Source of the DNA: Caproicibacterium argilliputei
Lineage (GTDB): Bacteria; Bacillota; Clostridia; Oscillospirales; Acutalibacteraceae
Assembly: GCF_029211325.2 (NCBI RefSeq)
Contig: NZ_CP135996.1
Coordinates: 2,356,001 to 2,420,000, forward strand
Direction: 5' to 3'
Length of the DNA: 64,000 nt
Below the pieces are notes generated by a model that saw only the letters and a list, made by a program, of their open reading frames with translations, was not told the DNA's origin and ran no database searches. This document shows, one piece after another, positions 1 to 9,106 of the stretch (the stretch's first letter is position 1; each line of letters opens with the position of its first letter). A program made the position numbers and the translations under genes.

Positions 1-616
1 GCTGGGTGTCCGCAGATGCGGCGCTATCATATGTGCAGCGATCCGCCAGTGCGTCAAACAGCTTGTCCTCCCGTTCCAGTTCCGAATCCGCAGAAGTGAC
101 CCCGGAAAGGATCTGCCCGACCACGGTGTCAAGCTTTTTCTGCAGCCGTGTGCGTTCTTCGGCACGCACACGGCTGTAAAGCTGCACACTGGTGCCGGTA
201 AGGGTAAATGAATAGGTATATTGGTTAGAAAGCCAAAAGATCTGAGGATTATCGTTAAAGAACGCCATCACGGTACGCCGGGTTTCGTTATCCGACAATT
301 TTTCTGTGAACAGGTTGGCGGTTTTTACCAGATAGCCGTTTTCTGTTTTACTGTCTGTAATGTTCTGCGCACAGTCCAGCAATTTATCATATAAATGGCG
401 GCATTTTTCATTTGACAGACTTTTGTAGTCGCTGCGCTGCGCCACCGGTGTGCAGGCGCCAGCCTGTTTCTGCGTTTTTGCCTCTGTCACGGCAGCCGCC
501 GCAGAGGAGGGTGTATCTGCAATTTTCCAGGACCAAAGATCGCCGGCAGAAGCCGTACAGCCGGTGAGCAGGGAAAGCGACAGCAGCAGTGCCGCCAGAC
601 GAATCGGTTTTTTCAT
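1..616 (-). CDS. Exported lipoprotein, C-terminally cut by the window start (possible transglutaminase-like)
   Basis: The reading frame starts at the ATG at 616 on the minus strand and runs off the window edge, so about 205 residues are visible. The N-terminus is a short Lys-rich start, a Leu-rich hydrophobic stretch and a lipobox LLTGC, so it should be exported and lipidated at that Cys. The visible rest is soluble. Just before the window edge there is a helix-rich stretch followed by CTYDS, which resembles the entry to bacterial transglutaminase-like domains of Clostridia lipoproteins; that is an inference, because the catalytic Cys/His/Asp would lie outside the window. No neighbour on this side is visible. 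Confidence 0.75.
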   Translation of the reverse strand, partial: MKKPIRLAALLLSLSLLTGCTASAGDLWSWKIADTPSSAAAAVTEAKTQKQAGACTPVAQRSDYKSLSNEKCRHLYDKLLDCAQNITDSKTENGYLVKTANLFTEKLSDNETRRTVMAFFNDNPQIFWLSNQYTYSFTLTGTSVQLYSRVRAEERTRLQKKLDTVVGQILSGVTSADSELEREDKLFDALADRCTYDSAASADTQ

Positions 617-689
617 GCTTCGGCCTCTTTTCAATTTCTGTTAACACCAGTATTATACCTGTTTTTCCGCCGTTTGCCTATCCCCAAAT

Positions 690-715
690 AAAAAAAGGCG
701 GGGCTTCCCCCGCTT
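690..715 (-). terminator. Rho-independent terminator
   Basis: GCGGGG and CCCCGC arms with a tight loop, followed on the minus strand by a run of seven T. It lies directly after the stop of the gene ending at 724. Confidence 0.75.
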
Positions 716-723
716 TGCATCTT

Positions 724-1434
724 TTAAAGCAGTCCACTAATTACCAGCAGCAGGCCTGCCACAACGGCAGCCGCGCCAACCGCAAGCAGCACTTTTCCGG
801 ACGTGGAAAGCTGTGCTTGTCCGGATGCCGCTTCCGGTTCACGGTAAGTCAGCCGGCTCTGCCCGTGCACACCGGCCTGTGCAAGCAGCTTGCCGTCATG
901 CCGCCGCACCGTGCCGCTCAGCAGCACCTGCTGCCCTGGGCGAATGCATCCCTCCAGCACTCGGTACCCGCAAAACGCTTTTCCCGGATGGTAGGAAACC
1001 AGCTTTTCCACCGTCCGGAACAGCTCAGAACCGGGCTGCGCCGTGTCCATATGGGACGGCAGCAGTTCCGCGCTGTCCCCGAACGAAGGAATATCTACCC
1101 ACAATTTTTCTTCGCCCGGCGCATCCTGCAGAAACGGCTGCCCTTCACTTTTTCCGCTGTACACTTCGCGCTGGCGGTTTCCCTCCAGGGCAAGCACGCG
1201 TGCCTCCCAGTAAGCCGCTGCCTTTCCGTCCAGTGCCGACACACTCGGCTGCTCTGTCTGCAGAGGCGCACGCACAGTAAAAGTACCCGACTTTCCCTCA
1301 CGCAGATGTGCCGAAACCTCCCGCACATCCAAAATCTGCTCCGGCTTTGCATCTGTCTGCCGCATACGGTTATAAATCAAGTCCAAAAGGATTCCCGCAA
1401 TCAGTAAAACCGCGCCCAAAATAAACTGCTGCAT
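724..1434 (-). CDS. Two-TM membrane protein, GIDE-like
   Basis: A 236-residue protein with one hydrophobic segment at each end: about residues 3-22, and a Gly/Ala/Val-rich segment at the C-terminus. About 190 soluble residues lie between them. The middle part has a beta-rich pattern (a YWEARV-like stretch, then a central LWVDIPSF and later LLSGTVRR). This arrangement resembles bacterial GIDE-domain proteins, in which two membrane segments bracket a soluble domain; the match is by pattern only. The ATG at 1434 is preferred over an upstream TTG at 1449 because the latter has no spaced ribosome site. The gene stands alone between two terminators. Function unknown. Confidence 0.6.
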   Translation of the reverse strand: MQQFILGAVLLIAGILLDLIYNRMRQTDAKPEQILDVREVSAHLREGKSGTFTVRAPLQTEQPSVSALDGKAAAYWEARVLALEGNRQREVYSGKSEGQPFLQDAPGEEKLWVDIPSFGDSAELLPSHMDTAQPGSELFRTVEKLVSYHPGKAFCGYRVLEGCIRPGQQVLLSGTVRRHDGKLLAQAGVHGQSRLTYREPEAASGQAQLSTSGKVLLAVGAAAVVAGLLLVISGLL

Positions 1435-1512
1435 CTCTGCCGTCCCCAACTTTCCGGTTTGTTTCCCTCATTTTAGCACGCGGCGGCAGAAAACGCAACG
1501 GGCAGACAGCCC

Positions 1513-1548
1513 GCGAAAAAGCAGCGGCCGCAAACCGCAGCCGCTGTC
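1513..1548 (-). terminator. Terminator after spoIIE
   Basis: CAGCGGCTGC and GCGGCCGCTG-type arms (1521-1546) are followed on the minus strand by CTTTTT. It is placed 45 bases after the spoIIE stop codon. Confidence 0.6.
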
Positions 1549-1590
1549 GAACTTTGCACCCTATATATAGAAAAGGAAGGTTCCCGCCTT

Positions 1591-3714
1591 TCATTCTGCC
1601 TGCTGCCGGTAAGCATGCAGTTTCAAAACGATGGCCGTCACGTCATCATCGTGCCCGTCACTGCGGCGCGCAACCGCGCCGGCCACAATCGCCTCCGCCA
1701 GTTCCTGCGGCGTTTTTGCTTCGCAGGAACCTTCCAGCAGCGCCGTCATCCAAGCAGTCCCCTCGCAGAGTGCGCCGTCGCTGACCAGAACAACCAAATC
1801 GTCTGCCGCCAGTTCTTCCTGCAGGCAGTGGAAAGTGACCTGCTCCAGAATGCCGACCGGAACCCCCGGCGCATCCACCGGATGAACCTGCCCCTGCGTG
1901 CGCACAAAGCTCATGGCGGCGCCTGCTTTCCGGAATTCCGTAAAGCCGGTATACAAATCGATACTGACCAAATCCACCGTTGCGCTGGACTCGTCCCCGG
2001 ACTTGACCCCCATGGCCGTGTTTACAATCTGCAGCGCACTGTCAAACCCCACGCCTGCCTGAATCAGCTGTGCCAGCAGGTCGGAAACCATCACGCCGTC
2101 TACCGCCGCACGACCGCCGGAGCCCATGCCATCACTCAAAATTGCCAGAAAACGCCCCGTGCCGTCCTCAAAGCAGCGCGTGCTGTCCCCGCAAAGGGTG
2201 TTATTGCAGCAGTTGTGGCGTGCACTGCCCATGACCACACGGTACAGCGGCCGCTCGCAGAACACCAGCCGCCAGGAGGTCTGCGTGCGGCTGATGCTCG
2301 GCTGGGAAAACGTGCGCCCGCACACCTTGGAAATCTCCCGTGTCAGCTCTGCTTTATTGACCCGCACATCTTCACCGCGCATCGCCAGAATTTCAATGGT
2401 CATCCGCTCAAAACGGTCAACCCGGCAGCTGACGTCCAGCGGCTGCAGGGCAAATTCATACAGCACCTCCGAAACCAGCTCCGCGCTGGTTTCATCACTG
2501 TGTTCAAACAGTTCAAATTCCGAAGCCATTTCTTCCAGCACAGTGCTGACCGCGGAGAACTGCCGCACCATGCATCGCCGGTTCTGCGCGGTCTGCGTGC
2601 GGTGCAGCTCCTGCAAAGCGGACTGTGGGCGGCTTTGTTGGGACTTGTCCAACTTTTCACCGACCTGCTCCACAGTGCTGGCAACTTCCCCCAATGCACA
2701 GGCGGCATGGTCCAGCCGCGTCACCACCGTGCGGCGCAGATCCTGGGCACGCGGCGTTTCGCGAACTCCCGGTCGTGCGGCAACACGCCGGAACAGGTTT
2801 GCGGTCAGCCGCTCCGGCATTAGTATATACACCACAGAAGCCACCGCCACTTCCCAAAGCGTGTCCATACGCTGCGAAGTAACCGCCGCAGGCAAACTGG
2901 CCACCGCGCTGCTCAGGATAAACGCGCAGGCAGCCGGCAGGCGGCCCATCGGTGCAAACAGCCCCGCCATCAGCCCGCCGACGCCGTAAGCGCCCGCCAG
3001 CCCCGAAAGTCCGTCACCGGTAAACGCAAAGCAAGTGCCGGCAGCCACACCCGCAACGCTGCCGCCCGCGACGCCGCCGTATTCGCTGGCGTACAGGATA
3101 ATCAGTACCGCCAAAATTCCGCCTGCCGTCACCGGTCCGACCCGCAGCGCAGCAAGTGCCAGCAAAAAAACCCCCGCCGAAAACGCGGCGCAGGTCATCT
3201 CCTGCGGCAGGTAATCCCCCAACGGCTGCTGCTCAGCAAAAAGATCGACGGTGCGCGAAAAGAAGTACGCCCACGCACCTGCCAACAGTGCCTCCGCAAC
3301 CGCATAAGCGGCCGCTGTACCGGAGTATCCATTTACAAAGTACACGATCATGCCGGTGCACAGCAGCGGCACGCCTGCAGCTCCTGCGGCAAAGCCCGCC
3401 TTGGCGCGCAGAAAGCGCCCCGCCGCATTTTGCAGTACCCAGCGGATGCCGAAGCAGGCAAGCAGCGCCATCAAGCAATGCATCGGCACCGTAACTGTGC
3501 CCGGCAGTATGTAGCCCAGTGCCGCCCCCAGCACCGCAGCCGGCGCACATTTCCACGGGCACGCCGCCGCCATCGCAATACCGAACGGGGCACATCGGTC
3601 AAACACTACCGCGCGCGCCGACAGCAGCCCCAAGGCGAAAAAAATTGCCTGCTGCGCGATGTTCCTCATTACTGCACGTGGTTTTTCCCACGTGAGCAAC
3701 TGCTCTTTTGTCAT
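1591..3714 (-). CDS. spoIIE: Stage II sporulation protein E, serine phosphatase
   Basis: About 707 residues. The first half is a string of roughly ten hydrophobic segments. A linker with coiled-coil character follows. The last 210 residues are a PP2C-type phosphatase domain, with the metal-binding DGMGSGGRA motif, a GDESSATVDL stretch, VLVSDGA and a final DGHDDDVTAIVL motif. In the family this enzyme dephosphorylates SpoIIAA in the forespore, freeing sigma F, and helps polar septation. Several ATGs are possible; the one at 3714 has GGAG at the right distance, while an earlier ATG at 3741 and the frame opening at 3759 lack one. The gene is monocistronic. It is the strongest evidence that the organism sporulates. 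Confidence 0.95.
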   Translation of the reverse strand: MTKEQLLTWEKPRAVMRNIAQQAIFFALGLLSARAVVFDRCAPFGIAMAAACPWKCAPAAVLGAALGYILPGTVTVPMHCLMALLACFGIRWVLQNAAGRFLRAKAGFAAGAAGVPLLCTGMIVYFVNGYSGTAAAYAVAEALLAGAWAYFFSRTVDLFAEQQPLGDYLPQEMTCAAFSAGVFLLALAALRVGPVTAGGILAVLIILYASEYGGVAGGSVAGVAAGTCFAFTGDGLSGLAGAYGVGGLMAGLFAPMGRLPAACAFILSSAVASLPAAVTSQRMDTLWEVAVASVVYILMPERLTANLFRRVAARPGVRETPRAQDLRRTVVTRLDHAACALGEVASTVEQVGEKLDKSQQSRPQSALQELHRTQTAQNRRCMVRQFSAVSTVLEEMASEFELFEHSDETSAELVSEVLYEFALQPLDVSCRVDRFERMTIEILAMRGEDVRVNKAELTREISKVCGRTFSQPSISRTQTSWRLVFCERPLYRVVMGSARHNCCNNTLCGDSTRCFEDGTGRFLAILSDGMGSGGRAAVDGVMVSDLLAQLIQAGVGFDSALQIVNTAMGVKSGDESSATVDLVSIDLYTGFTEFRKAGAAMSFVRTQGQVHPVDAPGVPVGILEQVTFHCLQEELAADDLVVLVSDGALCEGTAWMTALLEGSCEAKTPQELAEAIVAGAVARRSDGHDDDVTAIVLKLHAYRQQAE

Positions 3715-3822
3715 TCTTGTCCACTCCGTTTCCACTTCTATCATGAACTGCCGCCGCAATCGGGCAGCCGTTCTGTCTGCTGGCGAAAAAGACCCGCTGA
3801 ATTCTTACAGGCTTGTAATCTA

Positions 3823-3847
3823 ATTATACAAATAGTAATGTGTCGGA
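3823..3847 (-). promoter_or_regulatory. Candidate spoIIE promoter with a Spo0A-like box
   Basis: A TATAAT on the minus strand (3823-3828) lies about 110 bases before the spoIIE start. There is no good -35 hexamer at 17 bases. Just upstream lies TGTCGGA (3841-3847, plus strand), one base from the Spo0A box TGTCGAA. Known spoIIE promoters are sigma-A promoters with poor spacing that need Spo0A~P, so the layout fits, but the identification is tentative. Confidence 0.35.
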
Positions 3848-4015
3848 ACCCATCATAACCAGCCGTATAATTATACTTTTTTATGGCACATCCCGTCAGA
3901 ACGTGCTAAAATAGAAAAAAAGGAGCGCCTGCACCGCCGCGGGGTCAAATTTTTTTCGCCGCAGATGTACAAAAAGGCGCAATTTGAGATACTAAATACA
4001 AAAGGTGTGATAGGA

Positions 4016-5206
4016 ATGGAGTACCGCTTTTCCGACCGTGTCAGCAACTTGAAACCCTCTGCGATTCGTGAAATCTTTAAATACGCCACAGACCCCGCAG
4101 TCATTTCGCTTTCTGCGGGCAATCCAGCGCCAGACGCGTTTCCGGTGGACGCCGTGCGCGCGTGCAGCGAAGCCGTTCTGCAGGAACAGCCGATTGACGC
4201 CCTGCAGTACAGCGTGACCGAAGGCTTGCCTGCCCTGCGGGAAGACGTTGCCGTCTTTCTGAAGCAGCACTGCAGCATTGCCACCCCCGGCGACGCCGTA
4301 CTCATTACCAGCGGTGCCGAGCAGATTATGGACCTGCTCGGCAAGTCTGTCCTGAACGAAGGCGACACGGTTGTGTGCGAGGAACCCAGCTTTATCGGCG
4401 CGCTCAACTCCTTCCGTTCCTATAATGCCGTCCTCAAGGGGGTTCCCATGCAGGAAGACGGCATGGATCTCGCCAAGTTGGAAGAAATTCTGAAAACGGA
4501 CAAGCGGGTAAAGTTTATCTACACCATTCCCAATTTTCAGAATCCCACTGGTCTGACCACCAGTTGGGAAAAGCGGCGCGGCATTTACGCACTGGCGCAG
4601 AAATACAACACCCTGATTCTGGAGGACAACCCTTACGGCGACCTGCGCTTTGCCGGTGAAGCAATTCCCGCCATCAAAACCTTAGACACTGAAGGCCGCG
4701 TTCTGTATGCCGGAACATTCAGCAAAACCATTTCTCCCGGTATGCGCGTCGGCTTTGCGGCAGGCGGCAGCGCTCTGATTCAGAAGATGGTGGTTTGCAA
4801 GCAGGGCAGCGATGTGCACACCAACATCTGGAGCCAACTGGTCATTCACCGCTTTCTGCACGGATGGGACTTTGAAAAACATCTTAAAAACCTACAGAAG
4901 ATTTATGCGCAGAAGTACGCCGTTGCCGAAAAGGCCCTGCGCGAAACCGCACCCCTGCTCGCGTTCCGGCCGATTGAGGGCGGGCTGTTTCTGTGGTGCA
5001 CGCTGCCGGATTCCATTCCCATGCCGGCGTACTGCAAAGCGGCGGTTCTGCACAAGGTCTGTGTCGTGCCCGGCAACGCATTTTTGACAGACGAAACGCA
5101 GCCCTGCCAAAGCTTCCGCATCAATTACTCCTCACCGACCAACGAGGACTTAGCCCGCGGCATCGCCATTCTCGGCGAACTGGCGGCAAAGTGGCCGAAC
5201 GCTTGA
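4016..5206 (+). CDS. PLP-dependent aminotransferase, class I/II (MocR/2-aminoadipate type)
   Basis: 396 residues with fold-type I aminotransferase landmarks: LSAGNPAPDAFP near the N-terminus, NFQNPTG at about 173-179 (substrate/PLP site), EDNPYGDLRF, and the Schiff-base lysine in TFSKTISPGMRVGF (K237). The sequence is of the type found as the C-terminal domain of MocR regulators and in free-standing LysN-like aminotransferases; no HTH domain is present. The ATG at 4016 is chosen over 3965 because AAAGGTG precedes it and homologues begin near the SDR..NLKPSAIREI stretch. Substrate cannot be told from sequence; branched-chain, aromatic or 2-aminoadipate are all possible. Its stop codon overlaps the -35 box of the trpS promoter. 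Confidence 0.9.
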   Translation: MEYRFSDRVSNLKPSAIREIFKYATDPAVISLSAGNPAPDAFPVDAVRACSEAVLQEQPIDALQYSVTEGLPALREDVAVFLKQHCSIATPGDAVLITSGAEQIMDLLGKSVLNEGDTVVCEEPSFIGALNSFRSYNAVLKGVPMQEDGMDLAKLEEILKTDKRVKFIYTIPNFQNPTGLTTSWEKRRGIYALAQKYNTLILEDNPYGDLRFAGEAIPAIKTLDTEGRVLYAGTFSKTISPGMRVGFAAGGSALIQKMVVCKQGSDVHTNIWSQLVIHRFLHGWDFEKHLKNLQKIYAQKYAVAEKALRETAPLLAFRPIEGGLFLWCTLPDSIPMPAYCKAAVLHKVCVVPGNAFLTDETQPCQSFRINYSSPTNEDLARGIAILGELAAKWPNA

Positions 5207-5231
5207 CAAAGCGGCCGCCCTGCCCTATAAT
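5203..5231 (+). promoter_or_regulatory. Sigma-A promoter of the T-box/trpS unit
   Basis: Consensus TTGACA at 5203-5208 and consensus TATAAT at 5226-5231 with a 17-base spacer. The -35 box overlaps the TGA stop (5204-5206) of the upstream aminotransferase gene, so there is no intergenic space before the promoter. Confidence 0.9.
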
Positions 5232-5237
5232 AGCCAC

Positions 5238-5520
5238 AAAGCTATAGACAGTAAAAACCTGTGAGAAAGACGAGTAAGCGGGTTTGCCGCCCCCACAGAG
5301 AACCGGAACAGGTGCAAACCGGTGTCGCGGCACCCGCCGAATGGACTTTTGAGGGTAAACCGAACGGCAGCTTCTGCCCAGTAGGGGAACCGGGGCTTTC
5401 CGCCCGTTATCCCGGAGTGTGCGGCTTGGCACAAAAAGCGGGCGCGTTGCGCCAATTTGGGTGGTACCGCAGAAGTTTACGCTTCTGTCCCTTGCAGAAA
5501 GGGGCAGAAGCTTTTTTCTT
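5238..5520 (+). promoter_or_regulatory. T-box leader (tryptophan-specific)
   Basis: The leader carries the diagnostic T-box sequence GGGTGGTACCGC at 5459-5470, an AGACGAGTA element near the 5' end, and a stem I apex-like ACAGAGAACCGG / GGTGCAAACCGGT pair. The 3' side of stem I contains GAATGGACTTTTGAG, in which TGG (5342-5344) lies where the specifier codon is expected, matching trpS downstream. Uncharged tRNA-Trp would pair with TGG and with the T-box bulge, favour the antiterminator and allow trpS transcription. The competing terminator is listed separately. Confidence 0.92.
5481..5520 (+). terminator. T-box-controlled terminator
   Basis: GCTTCTG...CCCTT pairs with AAGGGG..CAGAAGC and is followed by CTTTTTTC. 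Its 5' arm lies directly after the T-box sequence, as needed for the mutually exclusive antiterminator. Confidence 0.88.
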
Positions 5521-5582
5521 AAACACCCTGTGCCGCCTCTGCACAACCGGTACGCAAACGAACGCATCAGGAGGATGATTCT

Positions 5583-6590
5583 ATGGAAAACCAACCAGCA
5601 GAACGCAGAAAGCGCGTTTTCAGCGCCATTCAGCCCAGCGGCAGCGTCACGCTCGGCAACTATTTGGGCGCCCTTAAAAACTGGGCAGCGCTGCAGAAGG
5701 AGTACGACTGCATTTTTGCACTTGCCGACCTGCACACCATCACTGTGCGGCAGGAACCCGCCAAACTGCGCCGCAATACCCTGGAGGCTTACGCCCTGCT
5801 TCTGGCGTGCGGCATTGACCCCAAGCGCAGCCCGTTTTTCCTGCAGAGCCACGTGGCGGCGCACTCGCAGCTTGCCTGGATTTTAGACTGCTACACCCAG
5901 TTCGGTGAGCTGCAGCGCATGACACAGTTTAAGGACAAATCCAAAAAGCACGCCGACAACATCAATGCCGGTCTGTTTACCTACCCCAGCCTGATGGCTG
6001 CCGATATTCTGCTGTACCAGGCAGACCTGGTGCCGGTCGGGGAGGACCAAACCCAGCACGTGGAGCTGACCCGCAACATCGCGGATCGTTTTAACAATGC
6101 CTACTCCCCCACGTTTACCCTGCCGAATGCTCTGGTGCTCAAGGGCGGCCGCCGCATCATGAGCCTGCAAGACCCCCTGCACAAAATGAGCAAGAGTGAT
6201 GAAAACGTCAACGGCTGTGTGTACGTTCTGGACAAGCCGGAGGATATTCTGCGCAAATTCAAACGCGCCGTCACCGACAGCGAGGCCAGCATTCACTACG
6301 GCGAGGGCAAAGCGGGCATCAACAACCTGATGGATATTTACGCCTGTGTCACCGGCGAAAGCTATGCGGAAATCGAGCATGACTTTGCCGGAAAGGGCTA
6401 CGGCGACTTTAAGCAGGCAGTCGGTGAGGCCGTCATCGAGCATCTGCGCCCCATTCAGGAGCGCTTCGCACAGTACAGTGGCGATAAAGCTTACCTGCAG
6501 CAGTGCTGGGACGCGGGCGCGGAGCAAGCGGCGCGGATTGCCAACCGCACCCTGCAGAAAGTTATGAAAAAAGTCGGCTTCGTGCTGTAA
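5583..6590 (+). CDS. trpS: Tryptophanyl-tRNA synthetase
   Basis: 335 residues, the usual size for bacterial TrpRS. Class I signatures are clear: PSGSVTLGNYLGA at 18-30, where GNY replaces the HIGH tripeptide as in TrpRS, and KMSKS at 201-205. GEDQTQHVELTRNIA is the tryptophan-site stretch. The start ATG is preceded by AGGAGG with a seven-base spacer. It charges tRNA-Trp with tryptophan in the cytosol. Expression is evidently controlled by the upstream Trp T-box, so the enzyme is induced when tRNA-Trp is uncharged. A terminator follows at once, so the gene forms its own unit. Confidence 0.98.
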   Translation: MENQPAERRKRVFSAIQPSGSVTLGNYLGALKNWAALQKEYDCIFALADLHTITVRQEPAKLRRNTLEAYALLLACGIDPKRSPFFLQSHVAAHSQLAWILDCYTQFGELQRMTQFKDKSKKHADNINAGLFTYPSLMAADILLYQADLVPVGEDQTQHVELTRNIADRFNNAYSPTFTLPNALVLKGGRRIMSLQDPLHKMSKSDENVNGCVYVLDKPEDILRKFKRAVTDSEASIHYGEGKAGINNLMDIYACVTGESYAEIEHDFAGKGYGDFKQAVGEAVIEHLRPIQERFAQYSGDKAYLQQCWDAGAEQAARIANRTLQKVMKKVGFVL

Positions 6591-6605
6591 GGCAGAACCG
6601 GCTGC

Positions 6606-6653
6606 AAACGTCTTCCCCCGGAGTTCCGGCAGCGCGAAGGCGTTTCTTTTTTC
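6606..6653 (+). terminator. Terminator after trpS
   Basis: AAACGTCTTC pairs with GAAGGCGTTT (one G-T pair), followed by CTTTTTTC. Confidence 0.75.
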
Positions 6654-6732
6654 TGCCTGTGCATGGCGCGGCCTGTTTTTACGCAGGCTAACCTGCAGAG
6701 GCATCTGCACCAGCGGTTTTTCCCAAAATTCC

Positions 6733-6761
6733 TTGTACATCCCCCGAAAATGCGATATGAT
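6733..6761 (+). promoter_or_regulatory. Promoter of the triple YbhN-like operon
   Basis: TTGTAC (6733-6738), 17-base spacer, TATGAT (6756-6761). It lies about 95 bases before the first of three tandem paralogues. Confidence 0.65.
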
Positions 6762-6854
6762 AGGAAACAACTACCGTATTTTCCCTTTTCCGAAAGGGTA
6801 CGGGTCTGTGCTCCCAAAGCCGCCCGCCGCATACGGCAACGACTGGAGGAGGCT

Positions 6855-7934
6855 ATGTCAAAATTCAAGAACGTCCTGAAAAAGAACCTGTTCACCATTG
6901 TTACGCTCGCCATTTCCATGGCGATTCTGCTGGTGTTTCTGTTCCGCGGGAACAGCGTACAGCAGCTTTCAAAGATTTTCAGCAGTTTAAGCGTTGGCTG
7001 GATGCTGCTTGCCTTTGCCACGCTGGCTGTCACCTGGCTGCTGGAGGGCACTGCCGACTGGCTGCTGTGCCGCCACCTGTACCCGCACTGGAGCTTTGGC
7101 CGCGCCTTTATGATTGGAATGACCGGCTTGTTTTACAGCGCGGTCACGCCCTTTTCAACCGGCGGGCAGCCCATGCAGATTTATTATATGTCCAAAATGG
7201 GGATGCAGCCGGGCCACAGCGCCGCGGTCATTTCTGTCAAGACCATCACCTACCAGATCACGATGGTTCTGTTTTCTCTGCTGCTCATCGGCAGCGAGCT
7301 GCCCTTTTTCGTACGCAATGTCAGTAATCTGGCGTTTCTGACGCTTTTCGGGGTGGTTTCTAATGTGCTCTTTATTCTGGCGGTCGTGCTGGTTTCTGTA
7401 AATGCCGGCTTCATCTACCGGCTGCTGCACAGCCTGCTGAATCTGCTCGGCAAAATGCATTTGGTCAAGGAGCCGGAAAAGAAATATGCATCCATCATTG
7501 CGCACTTGGACACGTTTCACGCCGGCTTCAAGGTCATGGGGCGAAACTGGAAGCTTTACCTTGCCGTCTGCCTGCTGACCGTCGTGCAGATTTTCGTCAG
7601 CAGTTCCGTAACCTACTGCATTTACCGGGCGTTTCACCTGCGCGGCGCCACGCTGCTGGTCATGATCGCGGCGCAGGTCTTTGCTAACATGGTGGCAGCG
7701 TTCGTGCCGCTGCCGGGCGGCTCCGGTGGGGCGGAGGTTTCCTTTTCCGCGTTCTGCCATGTCTTCTTTCAGAACCTGCTGACACCGGCGCTGCTGGTTT
7801 GGCGTCTGCTGACCTACTACGGCAGTATTCTGTTCGGGTGTATTTTTGTCTTTGCCGGTGCACGCAAATATGTTGGCGCCGTACCGCCGAAAGACACCGG
7901 CGGCACATCCGCCGTCGAAAAAAAATCCGCATAA
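6855..7934 (+). CDS. YbhN/UPF0104 family membrane protein, copy 1
   Basis: 359 residues, strongly hydrophobic with about eight membrane segments. The family pattern is clear: a basic N-terminus, an early W-hydrophobic segment followed by ADWLLCRHLYP, the conserved SAVTPFSTGGQPMQIYYM stretch at about 100-117, and PLPGGSGGAEVSF near 290. This is the flippase-like domain also found as the N-terminal half of MprF lysyl-phosphatidylglycerol synthases; the aminoacyl-transferase half is absent here. GGAGG precedes the ATG at 6855, which is used rather than an earlier in-frame ATG at 6663. A lipid-handling role is inferred from the family. It is first of three tandem copies. Confidence 0.85.
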   Translation: MSKFKNVLKKNLFTIVTLAISMAILLVFLFRGNSVQQLSKIFSSLSVGWMLLAFATLAVTWLLEGTADWLLCRHLYPHWSFGRAFMIGMTGLFYSAVTPFSTGGQPMQIYYMSKMGMQPGHSAAVISVKTITYQITMVLFSLLLIGSELPFFVRNVSNLAFLTLFGVVSNVLFILAVVLVSVNAGFIYRLLHSLLNLLGKMHLVKEPEKKYASIIAHLDTFHAGFKVMGRNWKLYLAVCLLTVVQIFVSSSVTYCIYRAFHLRGATLLVMIAAQVFANMVAAFVPLPGGSGGAEVSFSAFCHVFFQNLLTPALLVWRLLTYYGSILFGCIFVFAGARKYVGAVPPKDTGGTSAVEKKSA

Positions 7935-7997
7935 GGCGCAGTGGTCACAAAAGTCCTTTGCACTGTCTGCCGGGATTGAGAAACGGGAGAAGTTTGT

Positions 7998-9074
7998 ATG
8001 TCAAAGTTTCTGCGGCTTTTGAAAAAGCATTTATTTACCATCCTTGTGCTGTCCATCACCATGGGCATTCTTCTCTTTTCGCTGTTCCGTGAAAAGAGTC
8101 TGCCGGAGCTGGCACACATCTTCAGTTCCCTGAGTCCGTACTGGATGCTGATGGCTGCGGCAACACTGGTGGGCACATGGCTGATGGAGGCGCTGTGCAA
8201 CTGGCTGCTGTGCCGCCACCTGTACCCCGGCTGGACCTACGGAAAATCCTTTATGATTGGCATTACCGGCATTTTTTACGCCTGCATCACCCCTGCCGCC
8301 ATGGGCGCCCAGCCCATGCAGATTTACTATATGTCCAAAATGGGCATGGAGGGCGCCAAAAGCGCCGCTATTATCTCTGCTAAAACCATTACACACCAAA
8401 CCACGATGGTTGTTTTTTCGCTGATTCTCATCTGTACAGAGCTGCCGTTCTTTGTAAAGAACGTGTCAAACCTCGCTGTTTTCACCGTATTTGGTCTGGC
8501 AACCAACATTCTCTTCATTGCCGGTGTCGTACTGGTTTCCGTACGGGTCAAATTCATCTACCGGTGGCTGCACGCCGTGATACGCTGGCTCGGAAAAATC
8601 CACCTGCTCAAGGAACCTGAGAAGAAATATGAAAGCGCAATCCAACAGTTGGATTCCTTTCACGACGGATTTGAAACCATGGGGCACAGCTGGAAGCTGT
8701 ACCTGGCGGTCTGCCTCATCACCGTGGTACAGCTGGTTTTCGGCAGTCTGGACACCTACTTCATTTACCGGGCATTTCACCTTTCCGGTGCGCCTGCCAG
8801 CCAGATTGTTTCCGCAGAGGTTTTTGCAACCATGGTCATCGCCTTCGTCCCGCTGCCCGGCAACGCAGGCGGCGCGGAGCTTTCCTTTGATGCATTCTGC
8901 CGTATTTTCTTCGGCAGCCTGACCACCCCCGCCATGCTGGTCTGGCGTCTGCTGACCTACTATGGCTCCATTGTGTTCGGTTTGCTGTATGTTTCCATCG
9001 GCGCCCGCAAATATCTGCATACCCGTCCGGATTCCTCTGCCGCTTCTCTGCCGCCGGACGGCGATGCCCCTTGA
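7998..9074 (+). CDS. YbhN/UPF0104 family membrane protein, copy 2
   Basis: 358 residues, same layout as the preceding copy: basic start, CNWLLCRHLYP, CITPAAMGAQPMQIYYM and PLPGNAGGAELSF. The glycine-rich substrate-site stretch STGGQPMQ of copy 1 is changed to AMGAQPMQ, the clearest difference between the copies. GGGAG precedes the ATG. It lies 63 bases after copy 1 in the same transcript. Membrane lipid flipping is the family-level guess; the specific substrate is unknown. Confidence 0.85.
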   Translation: MSKFLRLLKKHLFTILVLSITMGILLFSLFREKSLPELAHIFSSLSPYWMLMAAATLVGTWLMEALCNWLLCRHLYPGWTYGKSFMIGITGIFYACITPAAMGAQPMQIYYMSKMGMEGAKSAAIISAKTITHQTTMVVFSLILICTELPFFVKNVSNLAVFTVFGLATNILFIAGVVLVSVRVKFIYRWLHAVIRWLGKIHLLKEPEKKYESAIQQLDSFHDGFETMGHSWKLYLAVCLITVVQLVFGSLDTYFIYRAFHLSGAPASQIVSAEVFATMVIAFVPLPGNAGGAELSFDAFCRIFFGSLTTPAMLVWRLLTYYGSIVFGLLYVSIGARKYLHTRPDSSAASLPPDGDAP

Positions 9075-9106
9075 GCGGCAGGCAACAGACTTCTGGAGGT
9101 CGGCTC

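Noticed and set aside
589..1407. Long open frame on the plus strand opposite the GIDE-like gene
   Set aside because: It is the antisense of a better-supported gene with membrane helices and a terminator; composition is Arg/His/Pro-rich as in GC-rich shadow frames.
1615..2823. 402-codon plus-strand frame inside spoIIE
   Set aside because: No ribosome site or recognisable motif, and it overlaps a well-identified spoIIE.
5883..6770. 295-codon minus-strand frame over trpS
   Set aside because: Antisense shadow of trpS; no ribosome site.
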